The translations under genes were made by a program, and so were the position numbers. This document shows positions 1 to 5,534 of a stretch of DNA of 7,319 nucleotides, piece by piece; position 1 is the first letter of the stretch, and the number at the start of each line of letters is the position of its first letter. The notes under the pieces were generated by a model, which worked only from the letters and a program-made list of their open reading frames with translations, ran no database searches and was not told the DNA's origin. The stretch comes from Desulfobacteraceae bacterium (GTDB lineage Bacteria; Desulfobacterota; Desulfobacteria; Desulfobacterales; JAABPS01), in assembly GCA_011391835.1 (NCBI GenBank), contig JAABPS010000137.1, positions 1 to 7,319 of the forward strand, in the 5' to 3' direction.

Positions 1-955
1 CATTGTCTCCTGTTTCCAGAACATGGGCCAGGTTGCTCAGATTGTTCATGGCCATCCACGGACAATGGGCACAGCTTGAACAGGTAGCACCCTCACCGGC
101 TGTGGGTGATTCAATAAGAATTTTATCCGGAGCAGCCTGTTGCATCTTATAAAAAATACCCTTATCTGTAGCAACAATAAATTCTTTATCCGGAAGTTCA
201 TGGGTTGCTTTTATTAATCGTGTAGTGGATCCGACCACATGGGCGAGCTCGATTACTTTTTCAGGTGATTCAGGGTGTACCAGAACCTTTGCGTTCGGGT
301 GAACGGCCATAAGCTGCCTCAAGGCACGCACCTTGAATTCATCATGTACGACGCAAAGACCCTGCCATAACACGATATCAGCGCCGGTGACCTTTTGAAT
401 ATATCGTCCCAGATGTTTGTCAGGCGCCCACAGAATTTTTTCCCCTTTTTCATGTAAATAATTCACTACATCCAGTGCAATGCCCGATGTTACCACCCAG
501 TCAGAAATGGCTTTTACCTCAGCACTGGTATTGGCATATACAACAACCGTTCTGTCTGGATGTTTTTCGCAAAACGCTTGGAATTCATCTGCAGGGCAGC
601 TGATATCGAGAGAACATGTTGCGTCTAAGGTGGGCATAAGAACACGTTTTTCAGGATTAAGGATCTTTGCTGTCTCTCCCATGAATCGAACGCCGGCAAC
701 AACGATGGTTTTTGCCGGATGTTCATGGCCAAATCGAGCCATATCTAAGGAATCAGATACATAACCGCTTGTTTCATCTGCTATCATCTGGAGATCTGCG
801 TCCGTATAATAATGCGCGACAAGAACGGCCTCCTGTTCATGAAGAAGCTGTTTGATTCGGCGTATCATTTCATTTCGTTTTTCTGCTGTGTACTGTGGAG
901 ACTGTCTAATGACATCCGCTGTTTTTGGGGCATTTATAATGGGTACAGGTTGCAT
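1..955 (-). CDS. nadA: Quinolinate synthase NadA (C-terminus cut by window edge)
   Basis: NadA condenses iminoaspartate (from NadB) with dihydroxyacetone phosphate to give quinolinate, the precursor of NAD, in the cytoplasm, using an oxygen-sensitive 4Fe-4S cluster. The visible 318 residues start MQPVPIINAP and include VAHYYTDADLQ (residues 46-56), SDSLDMARF (68-76), VAGVRFMGETAKIL (86-99) and the three conserved cysteine regions. These are Cys114 in DATCSLD, Cys201 in GLCVVHDEF and a terminal CxxCxxCPWMAMN motif (292, 295, 298), which matches the form of the enzyme found in E. coli. The family is usually about 340-350 residues long, so roughly 30 residues lie beyond position 1. The ATG at 955-953 has a near-perfect Shine-Dalgarno, AGGAGGTG, just upstream. 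The gene begins 12 bases after the stop of the NrtR-like regulator gene and is very likely cotranscribed with it. No substitution of a key residue is seen. Confidence 0.97.
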   Translation of the reverse strand, partial: MQPVPIINAPKTADVIRQSPQYTAEKRNEMIRRIKQLLHEQEAVLVAHYYTDADLQMIADETSGYVSDSLDMARFGHEHPAKTIVVAGVRFMGETAKILNPEKRVLMPTLDATCSLDISCPADEFQAFCEKHPDRTVVVYANTSAEVKAISDWVVTSGIALDVVNYLHEKGEKILWAPDKHLGRYIQKVTGADIVLWQGLCVVHDEFKVRALRQLMAVHPNAKVLVHPESPEKVIELAHVVGSTTRLIKATHELPDKEFIVATDKGIFYKMQQAAPDKILIESPTAGEGATCSSCAHCPWMAMNNLSNLAHVLETGDN

Positions 956-956
956 A

Positions 957-967
957 ACCCACCTCCT
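957..967 (-). promoter_or_regulatory. Strong ribosome binding site of nadA
   Basis: On the minus strand the 12-base gap between the nrtR stop and the nadA ATG reads AAGGAGGTGGGTT-ATG. It is an almost full match to the anti-Shine-Dalgarno sequence and fixes the nadA start. It contrasts with the regulator gene upstream, which has almost no such site, so nadA is probably translated much more efficiently than its regulator from the shared transcript. Confidence 0.85.
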
Positions 968-1642
968 TTAAAATAAAGGGATAATCTCAGGTCTCTTTTT
1001 TGAAAATTGGAATAAATTAGCAGGCCGATGAGGCTTTCCCAGCGTTTTCTTATCTGTCTTTTTAACTAAATTAAAGGCTCCGATTTTTTTTCTGAAGTTT
1101 CTTTTGTCTAATTTTTTGTATAATACAATTTCGTACCTTTTTTGCAGTTCACTTAACGTAAATTCCTCAGGCAGTAAACAATACATAATATTTGTGTAGG
1201 TAAGCTTCGCTCTTAGCCGCTCACATGCAGCATGAATTATTTCACCATGATCATATGCCAGTTTGGGCAGGCGGGAAATAGGAAACCAATCAACAGATGT
1301 ATCATGCTTAACTGTTTGAAGATGTATGCCTGAATCGGGCACAATGGCAAAATAGGCAACAGAAACCACCCTGCCATACGGATCCCTATCAATTTTGCCG
1401 AACGTATATAATTGCTCTAAATAAACATCCTTCATTTTTATCATGTTGTGCAGATTTCGTTTTGCTGATGAATCTACTGTTTTAGTTGGTTTGACTAATC
1501 CGCCGGGAACCGCCCATAACCCTTTAAAAGGCTTTTTCCCCATTTCAATTAAAAGAACATTTAGTTCTTCATCTTTAACGGAAAAAATGACAATATCCGT
1601 AGCAATTACGGCGAATTTGTATTGATTATCCTTTTTTATCAT
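968..1642 (-). CDS. nrtR: NrtR-family NAD-biosynthesis transcriptional regulator (pseudo-Nudix + winged helix)
   Basis: This 224-residue protein has an N-terminal Nudix-fold domain (about 8-145) and a C-terminal winged-helix DNA-binding domain (about 157-214, with FTLSELQKRYEIVL, LDKRNFRKKI and the closing RPANLFQF). That pairing and these motifs are typical of NrtR, which represses NAD synthesis or salvage genes and in studied members releases DNA on binding ADP-ribose or related nucleotides. The Nudix box (about 48-70) keeps Gly48, Arg62 and Leu64, but the glutamates needed for metal binding and hydrolysis are Lys54, Asn63, Asn66 and Met67, so it should sense rather than hydrolyse. The segment LEQLYTFGKIDRDPYGRVVS (75-94) is conserved in the family. 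It is followed by nadA after 12 bases, which supports regulation of NAD synthesis. ATG 1642 is the only good start: an in-frame stop lies four codons upstream, and Shine-Dalgarno pairing is very poor. A perfect palindrome sits 7 bases upstream. The name is by family and context, not by experiment. Confidence 0.9.
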   Translation of the reverse strand: MIKKDNQYKFAVIATDIVIFSVKDEELNVLLIEMGKKPFKGLWAVPGGLVKPTKTVDSSAKRNLHNMIKMKDVYLEQLYTFGKIDRDPYGRVVSVAYFAIVPDSGIHLQTVKHDTSVDWFPISRLPKLAYDHGEIIHAACERLRAKLTYTNIMYCLLPEEFTLSELQKRYEIVLYKKLDKRNFRKKIGAFNLVKKTDKKTLGKPHRPANLFQFSKKRPEIIPLF

Positions 1643-1648
1643 GAAGGC

Positions 1649-1675
1649 AACTTAGTGTTGGTTTAACACTAAGTT
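1649..1675. promoter_or_regulatory. Perfect inverted repeat, predicted NrtR operator
   Basis: The arms AACTTAGTGTT (1649-1659) and AACACTAAGTT (1665-1675) are exact reverse complements around a 5-base spacer, GGTTT. The inner part fits GT-N7-AC, which I recall as the common core of NrtR sites (from memory, not checked). The site starts 7 bases upstream of the nrtR ATG and covers the predicted -10 box and start point of that gene, the expected place for an autorepressor. No T-run follows on either strand, so it is not a terminator. Confidence 0.85.
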
Positions 1676-1699
1676 ATTTCAAAAATTAACGGATGTCAA
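1671..1699 (-). promoter_or_regulatory. Predicted sigma70-type promoter of nrtR-nadA
   Basis: Read on the minus strand, a perfect -35 TTGACA (1699-1694) is followed after exactly 17 bases by a -10 candidate, TAACTT (1676-1671). The -10 match is only partial (3 of 6) but lies inside the palindromic operator. Transcription would start near 1664, giving a leader of about 22 bases. The overlap of operator with -10 and start site supports repression by blocking RNA polymerase. Confidence 0.6.
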
Positions 1700-1748
1700 T
1701 CATTTTCAATTAAAGAAATGGAGGCTATCCCAAACCCATTTAATTTAC

Positions 1749-1777
1749 TTGACTATTTTATGATGCTCCGTTAATGT
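1749..1777 (+). promoter_or_regulatory. Predicted promoter of the outer-membrane barrel gene
   Basis: TTGACT (1749-1754), a 17-base spacer, then TAATGT (1772-1777). The -35 is a 5-of-6 match and the -10 a 3-of-6 match. Transcription would start near 1784, leaving a short leader with a GGAG site before the TTG start codon. It is divergent from the nrtR promoter and about 75 bases away from the palindrome, so direct NrtR control of this gene is not suggested. Confidence 0.4.
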
Positions 1778-1793
1778 CCCTTTATTTTTTAAT

Positions 1794-1807
1794 GGAGATA
1801 ACTTTTG
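1794..1807 (+). promoter_or_regulatory. Ribosome binding site supporting a TTG start
   Basis: GGAG at 1794-1797 lies 7 bases before TTG at 1805-1807. The first in-frame ATG, at 1892, has no Shine-Dalgarno and would remove most of the basic N-terminal region before the signal peptide core. The TTG is therefore the better-supported start, although an ATG start would still leave a workable signal peptide. Confidence 0.55.
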
Positions 1808-2473
1808 AAAAGAAAATTTTTTACACCTGCTAAAATAGAAAATCTTTTTTGTTCATTGAAAAAATGTTTTTTATTCTGTTTCTTGAAATACATGATCGCA
1901 TCCATCCTGCTAATTATTTTTATACCCTATGCGCAGGCGGAAGATAATAAAACCGCTGAGAATCAGGACACGCATCGCTGGTTTCTAACCGTTTACGGCG
2001 GCGCCCATTTCCAGGACCGCCTTCTCGACATATTCCGCTTTCAGGCGACGTTTCCAGATGACACGTATATTGCTGCCATCGCCCTTGGCAGAGAACTTTG
2101 GCAGTATGAGGATTGGATCGGACTTGAAGCGGAAGGCCAGGTTGCAAAACACTTTGGAACAATGGATCATTGGGAATTTAATGCCCTTCTGATTCTTCGC
2201 TGGCATCCTTTCCCCTGGGATAAATATATTGATACGAGCTTTGCTGTAGGCGATGGTATCTCCTATGCTACAGAAATCCCTGTAGTTGAAAAGGATCCAG
2301 ACGCCGGCAGAACCATGAACTACCTGTTATATGAATTAACCTTCGGGCTTTCTGAATTACCTGATTGGGCATTCGTTATCCGCGTCCATCATCGTTCCAG
2401 TATATTTGGTCTTATTGACAGCGATTACGGCGCATCTAACTTTTTATGCGCAGGCATTAAGTATTTTTTTTAA
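1805..2473 (+). CDS. Small outer-membrane beta-barrel protein, possibly PagL-like lipid A deacylase family
   Basis: The 222-residue product starts at a TTG. A long basic N-region precedes a hydrophobic stretch, IASILLIIFI (31-40), and a likely signal peptidase site after AQA (residue 45). The mature part shows about eight amphipathic segments rich in aromatics and glycine (for example near 59-69, 88-98, 104-116, 123-137, 142-155, 172-182, 188-197 and 211-222). It ends with an aromatic strand, GIKYFF, as expected for an eight-stranded outer-membrane barrel. The motif VHHRSSIFGL (194-203) contains a His-x-Ser pattern near the C-terminus that recalls the PagL lipid A 3-O-deacylase active site (His-x-Ser-Asn). 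The Asn is replaced by Ser, and I cannot place the catalytic Glu. An enzymatic role is a guess; outer-membrane barrel is the safer call. It is flanked by genes of unrelated pathways and probably forms its own transcription unit. Confidence 0.7.
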   Translation: MKRKFFTPAKIENLFCSLKKCFLFCFLKYMIASILLIIFIPYAQAEDNKTAENQDTHRWFLTVYGGAHFQDRLLDIFRFQATFPDDTYIAAIALGRELWQYEDWIGLEAEGQVAKHFGTMDHWEFNALLILRWHPFPWDKYIDTSFAVGDGISYATEIPVVEKDPDAGRTMNYLLYELTFGLSELPDWAFVIRVHHRSSIFGLIDSDYGASNFLCAGIKYFF

Positions 2474-2611
2474 TCCTTTCTAAATAATATTCCAAAGTTA
2501 TAAAATGTAACTTACCAAGTTGGGATCCGATATAAAAATATTTCAATAAACATCTCTAACATATTGTCGTTATTTGATTTTTAGCCATTTAAAATGCGCC
2601 TTACTAACAGA

Positions 2612-2640
2612 TTGAAAGTGTAAGGAAATTGAAATATATT
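2612..2640 (+). promoter_or_regulatory. Consensus-like sigma70 promoter far upstream of pstS
   Basis: TTGAAA (2612-2617), exactly 17 bases, then TATATT (2635-2640); each hexamer matches consensus at 5 of 6 positions. A transcript would start near 2647, about 180 bases before the pstS ATG. It could give a basal long-leader pstS message or a small RNA. It is the best-scoring promoter by eye in this region, but AT-rich DNA produces such matches by chance. Confidence 0.45.
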
Positions 2641-2711
2641 CATTCTTTATAAACACCCTTTATTCAATTCCTCTTCTTCCACTGTTTACGCGAGTTCCTG
2701 AAATAGACTAT

Positions 2712-2777
2712 TTTAACGAAAACATAATTTAGTCCTAACAATATTCGAATAAATGAGACTTATAATGTTTAACGAAA
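2712..2777 (+). repeat. Pair of 10-bp direct repeats TTTAACGAAA around the pstS promoter region
   Basis: The sequence TTTAACGAAA occurs at 2712-2721 and again at 2768-2777, 56 bases apart start to start, flanking the TATAAT box. This is about five helical turns plus a base, so the two copies would lie on nearly the same face of the DNA. They could be protein sites, but two copies of an A/T-rich 10-mer are weak evidence. Confidence 0.3.
2761..2766 (+). promoter_or_regulatory. Perfect -10 box (TATAAT) proximal to pstS
   Basis: A perfect TATAAT lies 60 bases before the pstS ATG. The hexamer 17 bases upstream (ACAATA, 2738-2743) is not a -35 box. A good -10 with a poor -35 is the usual form of promoters that need an activator such as PhoB, which would fit a phosphate-starvation gene. 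No clear PhoB direct repeats were recognised upstream, so activator control is inferred from gene content only. Confidence 0.45.
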
Positions 2778-2824
2778 GATGGAAACAAATAACCCAATTA
2801 TTGAAAACCAAGGAGGTAAATTAA
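2765..2824 (+). CDS. Possible 19-codon leader ORF abutting pstS
   Basis: An ATG at 2765 opens a frame of 19 codons (begins MFNERWKQITQLL, polar and basic) that ends with TAA at 2822-2824, one base before the pstS ATG. Its own start has only a weak purine stretch upstream, while the pstS Shine-Dalgarno lies inside its last codons. It could be translated only from a message starting upstream of 2765, for example from the promoter at 2612-2640. It may be chance; no family is recognised. Confidence 0.2.
   Translation: MFNERWKQITQLLKTKEVN
2810..2817 (+). promoter_or_regulatory. Strong ribosome binding site of pstS
   Basis: AAGGAGGT pairs almost fully with the 16S rRNA 3' end and lies about 8 bases before the pstS ATG. 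It is the strongest such site in the phosphate cluster, consistent with high PstS output compared with pstC, pstA and pstB, whose sites are poor. Confidence 0.85.
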
Positions 2825-2825
2825 A

Positions 2826-3638
2826 ATGAAAAAAGTAATTGTTAGCACGTTAATTTTAGTTTTTACGTTACTGCTGAATTCGGCTTGGGCTGGCAATATT
2901 GTGATAAAAGGATCTACAACAGTATTGCCCATAGCTCAAAAAATCGCTGAAGCGTACATGAAAGAGAATCGCGACGTAAAGATAACCCTTTCTGGCAGCG
3001 GTTCAGGAGATGGCATTAAAGCCATTATTGACGGAACGACCGATATCGCGAACAGCTCACGGTTTATCAAAGATACAGAGGTTAAACTGGCCGTTGAAAA
3101 GGGAGTTTACCCGGTTCCTTTTAGTGTAGCATATGACTGTATTATACCCGTTGTTCATTCCAGTAACAGCATTTCGGATCTGTCACTCGATCAATTAAAG
3201 GCTATTTATAAAGGAGAAATCACAAACTGGAAACAGGTAGGCGGTCCGGACAGGGAAATCGTGGTTGTCTCCCGCGACACATCTTCAGGCACTTATGAAG
3301 TTTGGGAAGAGAAAGTTATGAAAAAAGAAAGAGTTTACAGCGGCGCACTTCTTCAAGCCTCCAGCGGCGCTGTCGTTCAGAATGTTTCGAAAAATAAAAA
3401 CGCAATTGGCTATATCGGCTTGGGTTACTTAAACAAAAACCTAAAAGCGGTTTCAGTGAATAAAATTGCCGGTTCTGAGAAAACAACATTGGATGGAACA
3501 TTTCCGATAAGCAGACCGCTTTACATGTTTACGAACAAATGGCCTGCCGATGAAGTGGCTAAATTCATCATTTTCACCCTTCACCCGAAAAAAGGGCAGG
3601 CTCTGGTAAAAAAAGCAGGTTTCGTTCCACTTTATTAA
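2826..3638 (+). CDS. pstS: Phosphate ABC transporter, periplasmic phosphate-binding protein PstS
   Basis: PstS captures inorganic phosphate in the periplasm and delivers it to the PstCA permease. The 270-residue protein begins with a signal peptide (basic KK, hydrophobic core 4-19, likely cleavage after AWA at residue 22). Typical phosphate-contacting segments follow: GSTTVLP (29-35), SGSGSGDG (56-63), NSSR (76-79), YD (103-104) and RDTSSGTYE (150-158). The latter is close to the family motif RxxxSGT. Length fits the shorter PstS type (about 270-280 residues) rather than the longer E. coli form. There is no lipobox cysteine, so it should be a soluble periplasmic protein. The start is fixed by AAGGAGGT at 2810-2817. 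It is the first gene of the pst-pho cluster and is separated from pstC by a strong terminator, suggesting it is made in excess over the membrane parts. Confidence 0.96.
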   Translation: MKKVIVSTLILVFTLLLNSAWAGNIVIKGSTTVLPIAQKIAEAYMKENRDVKITLSGSGSGDGIKAIIDGTTDIANSSRFIKDTEVKLAVEKGVYPVPFSVAYDCIIPVVHSSNSISDLSLDQLKAIYKGEITNWKQVGGPDREIVVVSRDTSSGTYEVWEEKVMKKERVYSGALLQASSGAVVQNVSKNKNAIGYIGLGYLNKNLKAVSVNKIAGSEKTTLDGTFPISRPLYMFTNKWPADEVAKFIIFTLHPKKGQALVKKAGFVPLY

Positions 3639-3648
3639 AAACCACTCT

Positions 3649-3695
3649 AAATTGAAGCAATGGAAAATTTATTGACCATTGCTTCAATTTTTTTT
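3649..3695 (+). terminator. Intrinsic terminator between pstS and pstC
   Basis: A perfect 15-bp stem, AAATTGAAGCAATGG (3649-3663) with CCATTGCTTCAATTT (3676-3690), encloses a 12-base loop and runs straight into eight T residues (3688-3695). This is a textbook Rho-independent terminator. Because pstC, pstA, pstB and phoU lie downstream in the same direction, it most likely acts as a partial terminator or a 3' stabiliser of pstS mRNA, lowering expression of the later genes. Confidence 0.9.
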
Positions 3696-3712
3696 AAACA
3701 GATTAAAACATC

Positions 3713-4606
3713 ATGACACTAAAGATACAAATAAAAGAGCGCCGGGTGAATTATTTCTTTTTCTCTGTCGCCACCATTTCCATTGCATCTCTTTTTATGA
3801 TTATGATGTTCCTGTTTATTGAAGGGCTTCCGATATTTACCAAGGTTTCTGTAAAAGATTTTGTATTTGGAAAACTCTGGTATCCGACCTCTGAACCACC
3901 GGATTTTGGCATTTTCCCGCTAATTATCGGATCCTTGGGAGTAACCATTTTTTCCGCGCTTATGTCCATTCCGCTCGGTGTGATGACTGCCATATACCTG
4001 GCAGAAATAGCCAGGCCAGGGATAAGAGAGGTCGTAAAACCTTTGGTGGAATTGCTGGCCTCCCTTCCATCAGTTGTCATTGGGTTCTTCGGGATGGTGG
4101 TTGTCGCACCGTTTCTCCAGGAAGTCTTTGATATTCCGACAGGTCTGAACCTTTGTAACGCGTCTTTAATGCTTGCCTTTATGTCCGTACCAACTATCTG
4201 CAGTATCTCCGAAGACGCCATATTCAGCGTACAGAAAAACCTGAAGGAAGCCTCTCTTGCTCTTGGGGCCACACAGTGGGAAACGATTATTCGTGTTATT
4301 CTTCCGGCCTCCATCTCCGGCATTGCCGCTGCCATCATCCTCGGTATGTCGAGAGCCATCGGTGAAACCATGGTTGTCTTAATGGTGGCAGGTGGCGCTG
4401 CCATGATTCCCGGATCGATATTTGATCCCGTCAGGCCACTTCCAGCCAATATTGCCGCTGAAATGGCAGAAGCCCCTTTTGGAGGAGATCATTATCACGC
4501 GTTGTTTGCCACCGGTATCATACTTTTTCTTTTGACAATATCCTTTAATCTTATTGCGGATCACATATCGCACAAATACAGGCAATCCGGTGAAGCAAGC
4601 CTATAA
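3713..4606 (+). CDS. pstC: Phosphate ABC transporter permease PstC
   Basis: One of the two inner-membrane subunits forming the phosphate channel with PstA. The 297-residue protein has about six hydrophobic segments (roughly 14-36, 68-97, 115-137, 147-166, 202-228 and 262-284). It carries the ABC-permease EAA loop, EASLALGATQWETIIRVILP (179-198), which contacts PstB, followed by the PstC-like GMSRAIGETMVV (211-222). Position as first permease gene after pstS and the MSRAIGETM wording favour PstC over PstA. The ATG at 3713 is 17 bases beyond the end of the terminator T-run and has no recognisable Shine-Dalgarno. An internal GTG (codon 12) is possible but is not better supported. Length is near the usual 290-320. 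Confidence 0.94.
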   Translation: MTLKIQIKERRVNYFFFSVATISIASLFMIMMFLFIEGLPIFTKVSVKDFVFGKLWYPTSEPPDFGIFPLIIGSLGVTIFSALMSIPLGVMTAIYLAEIARPGIREVVKPLVELLASLPSVVIGFFGMVVVAPFLQEVFDIPTGLNLCNASLMLAFMSVPTICSISEDAIFSVQKNLKEASLALGATQWETIIRVILPASISGIAAAIILGMSRAIGETMVVLMVAGGAAMIPGSIFDPVRPLPANIAAEMAEAPFGGDHYHALFATGIILFLLTISFNLIADHISHKYRQSGEASL

Positions 4607-4624
4607 AAATCATATAAAATTGAG

Positions 4625-5497
4625 ATGAAAGCAAAAATTCAGCATAAAAATTTGAGAAAAATTATTCAACAGGCGATGTTTTTTATATTTCGAATGGCTG
4701 CGGCAATTAATGGAATTTGTCTCCTGTTAATTACAACTTTCATTGTTTCCAACGGCTGGCACGCGATTAACTGGACCTTTTTGACACAACCACCCATGGA
4801 TTCTATGACAAAGGGCGGGATCCTTCCATGTATTGTAGGCACGTTTTGCCTGGGGCTGGGCGCTATTGCATTTTCGCTGCCCATTGGTGTTTCCTCAGCA
4901 ATATATCTGAATGAATATGCAGCCACCGGAAAAGTCCTGAGGATGATTCGCTTTGGCATTAACAACCTTGCAGGCATACCTTCGGTTGTTTTTGGGCTTT
5001 TTGGACTGGCCTTCTTCGTTATCTGGATGAAAATTGGCGTCAGCCTGCTTGCCGGAATTCTCACACTTGGCATTATGACTCTACCCGTGATTATCGGCAC
5101 CACAGAAGAAGCCCTCAAAGCAGTGCCCAATTCCTATCGAGAAGCCTCTTTCGGTCTGGGCGCGACAAAATCTCAAACCATTTTCAGAGTGGTGCTTCCA
5201 GCCGCCCTGCCGGGGATACTCACTGGTGGAATCCTCGGTATCAGTAGAGCGGCGGGAGAGACAGCGCCAATTATGTTTACTGCGGCTGTCTTCTTTACCC
5301 CGGATCTTCCATCATCAATTTTTGATGAAATCATGGCTCTGCCCTACCATATCTATGTGCTGGCAACTGCAGGTACTGAAATCGAGGCCACACGGCATCT
5401 CCAATACGGAACAGCTCTTGTGCTTATTACACTGGTCCTTGGGATGAACCTTATTTCTATTATTTACAGGTCCTGGCTTCGTCGAAAAATGATTTAA
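4625..5497 (+). CDS. pstA: Phosphate ABC transporter permease PstA
   Basis: The second inner-membrane subunit of the phosphate channel, pairing with PstC. The 290-residue protein has about six membrane segments (roughly 17-42, 66-95, 117-136, 139-158, 196-222 and 262-281). Its EAA loop, REASFGLGATKSQTIFRVVL (172-191), is followed by LPGILTGGILGISRAAGETAP (195-215), typical of PstA. NNLAGIPSVVFGLFGLAFF (113-131) is also a PstA hallmark. It starts 18 bases after pstC with only a GAG directly before the ATG, so the ribosome site is poor and translation may depend on coupling to pstC. Length agrees with the family (about 280-300). Confidence 0.94.
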   Translation: MKAKIQHKNLRKIIQQAMFFIFRMAAAINGICLLLITTFIVSNGWHAINWTFLTQPPMDSMTKGGILPCIVGTFCLGLGAIAFSLPIGVSSAIYLNEYAATGKVLRMIRFGINNLAGIPSVVFGLFGLAFFVIWMKIGVSLLAGILTLGIMTLPVIIGTTEEALKAVPNSYREASFGLGATKSQTIFRVVLPAALPGILTGGILGISRAAGETAPIMFTAAVFFTPDLPSSIFDEIMALPYHIYVLATAGTEIEATRHLQYGTALVLITLVLGMNLISIIYRSWLRRKMI

Positions 5498-5534
5498 TGA
5501 TCATAATAAATTTACAGATAAAAAAGAGAATCAA

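Larger units (their letters stand above)
2474..2825. other. 352-base AT-rich intergenic region upstream of pstS
   Basis: No confident protein gene lies here. It contains a strong-looking promoter (2612-2640), a perfect TATAAT (2761-2766), two copies of TTTAACGAAA (2712-2721 and 2768-2777), a 19-codon leader ORF (2765-2824) and two weak hairpins (AAGTTA/TAACTT at 2495-2513; CCTTAC/GTAAGG at 2599-2625). Neither hairpin has a T-run, so I see no clear terminator for the barrel gene. I looked for tandem PhoB boxes (CTGTCAT-like, 11-base period) and found none convincing. Confidence 0.6.

Noticed and set aside
480..764. Plus-strand open frame of 94 codons
   Set aside because: It is opposite the well-conserved middle of nadA, which reads without a break on the minus strand from 955 to the window edge.
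1718..1774. 18-codon ORF between nrtR and the barrel gene
   Set aside because: There is no Shine-Dalgarno before the ATG, and it overlaps the predicted promoter at 1749-1777. Nothing supports translation.
2495..2513. Hairpin AAGTTA/TAACTT after the barrel gene
   Set aside because: Only 6 bp, all but one A/T per arm, and no T-run follows. Too weak to call a terminator.
2599..2625. Hairpin CCTTAC/GTAAGG with a 15-base loop
   Set aside because: Short stem with a large loop, no T-run, and it overlaps the -35 of the promoter at 2612; probably chance.
3751..4449. Open frame of 232 codons on the minus strand
   Set aside because: It lies entirely opposite pstC, which has full family motifs. The frame has no recognisable domain and is a mirror of the codon bias of the real gene.
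4666..5130. Open frame of 154 codons on the minus strand
   Set aside because: Antisense to the conserved core of pstA; composition is low-complexity and no motif is seen.
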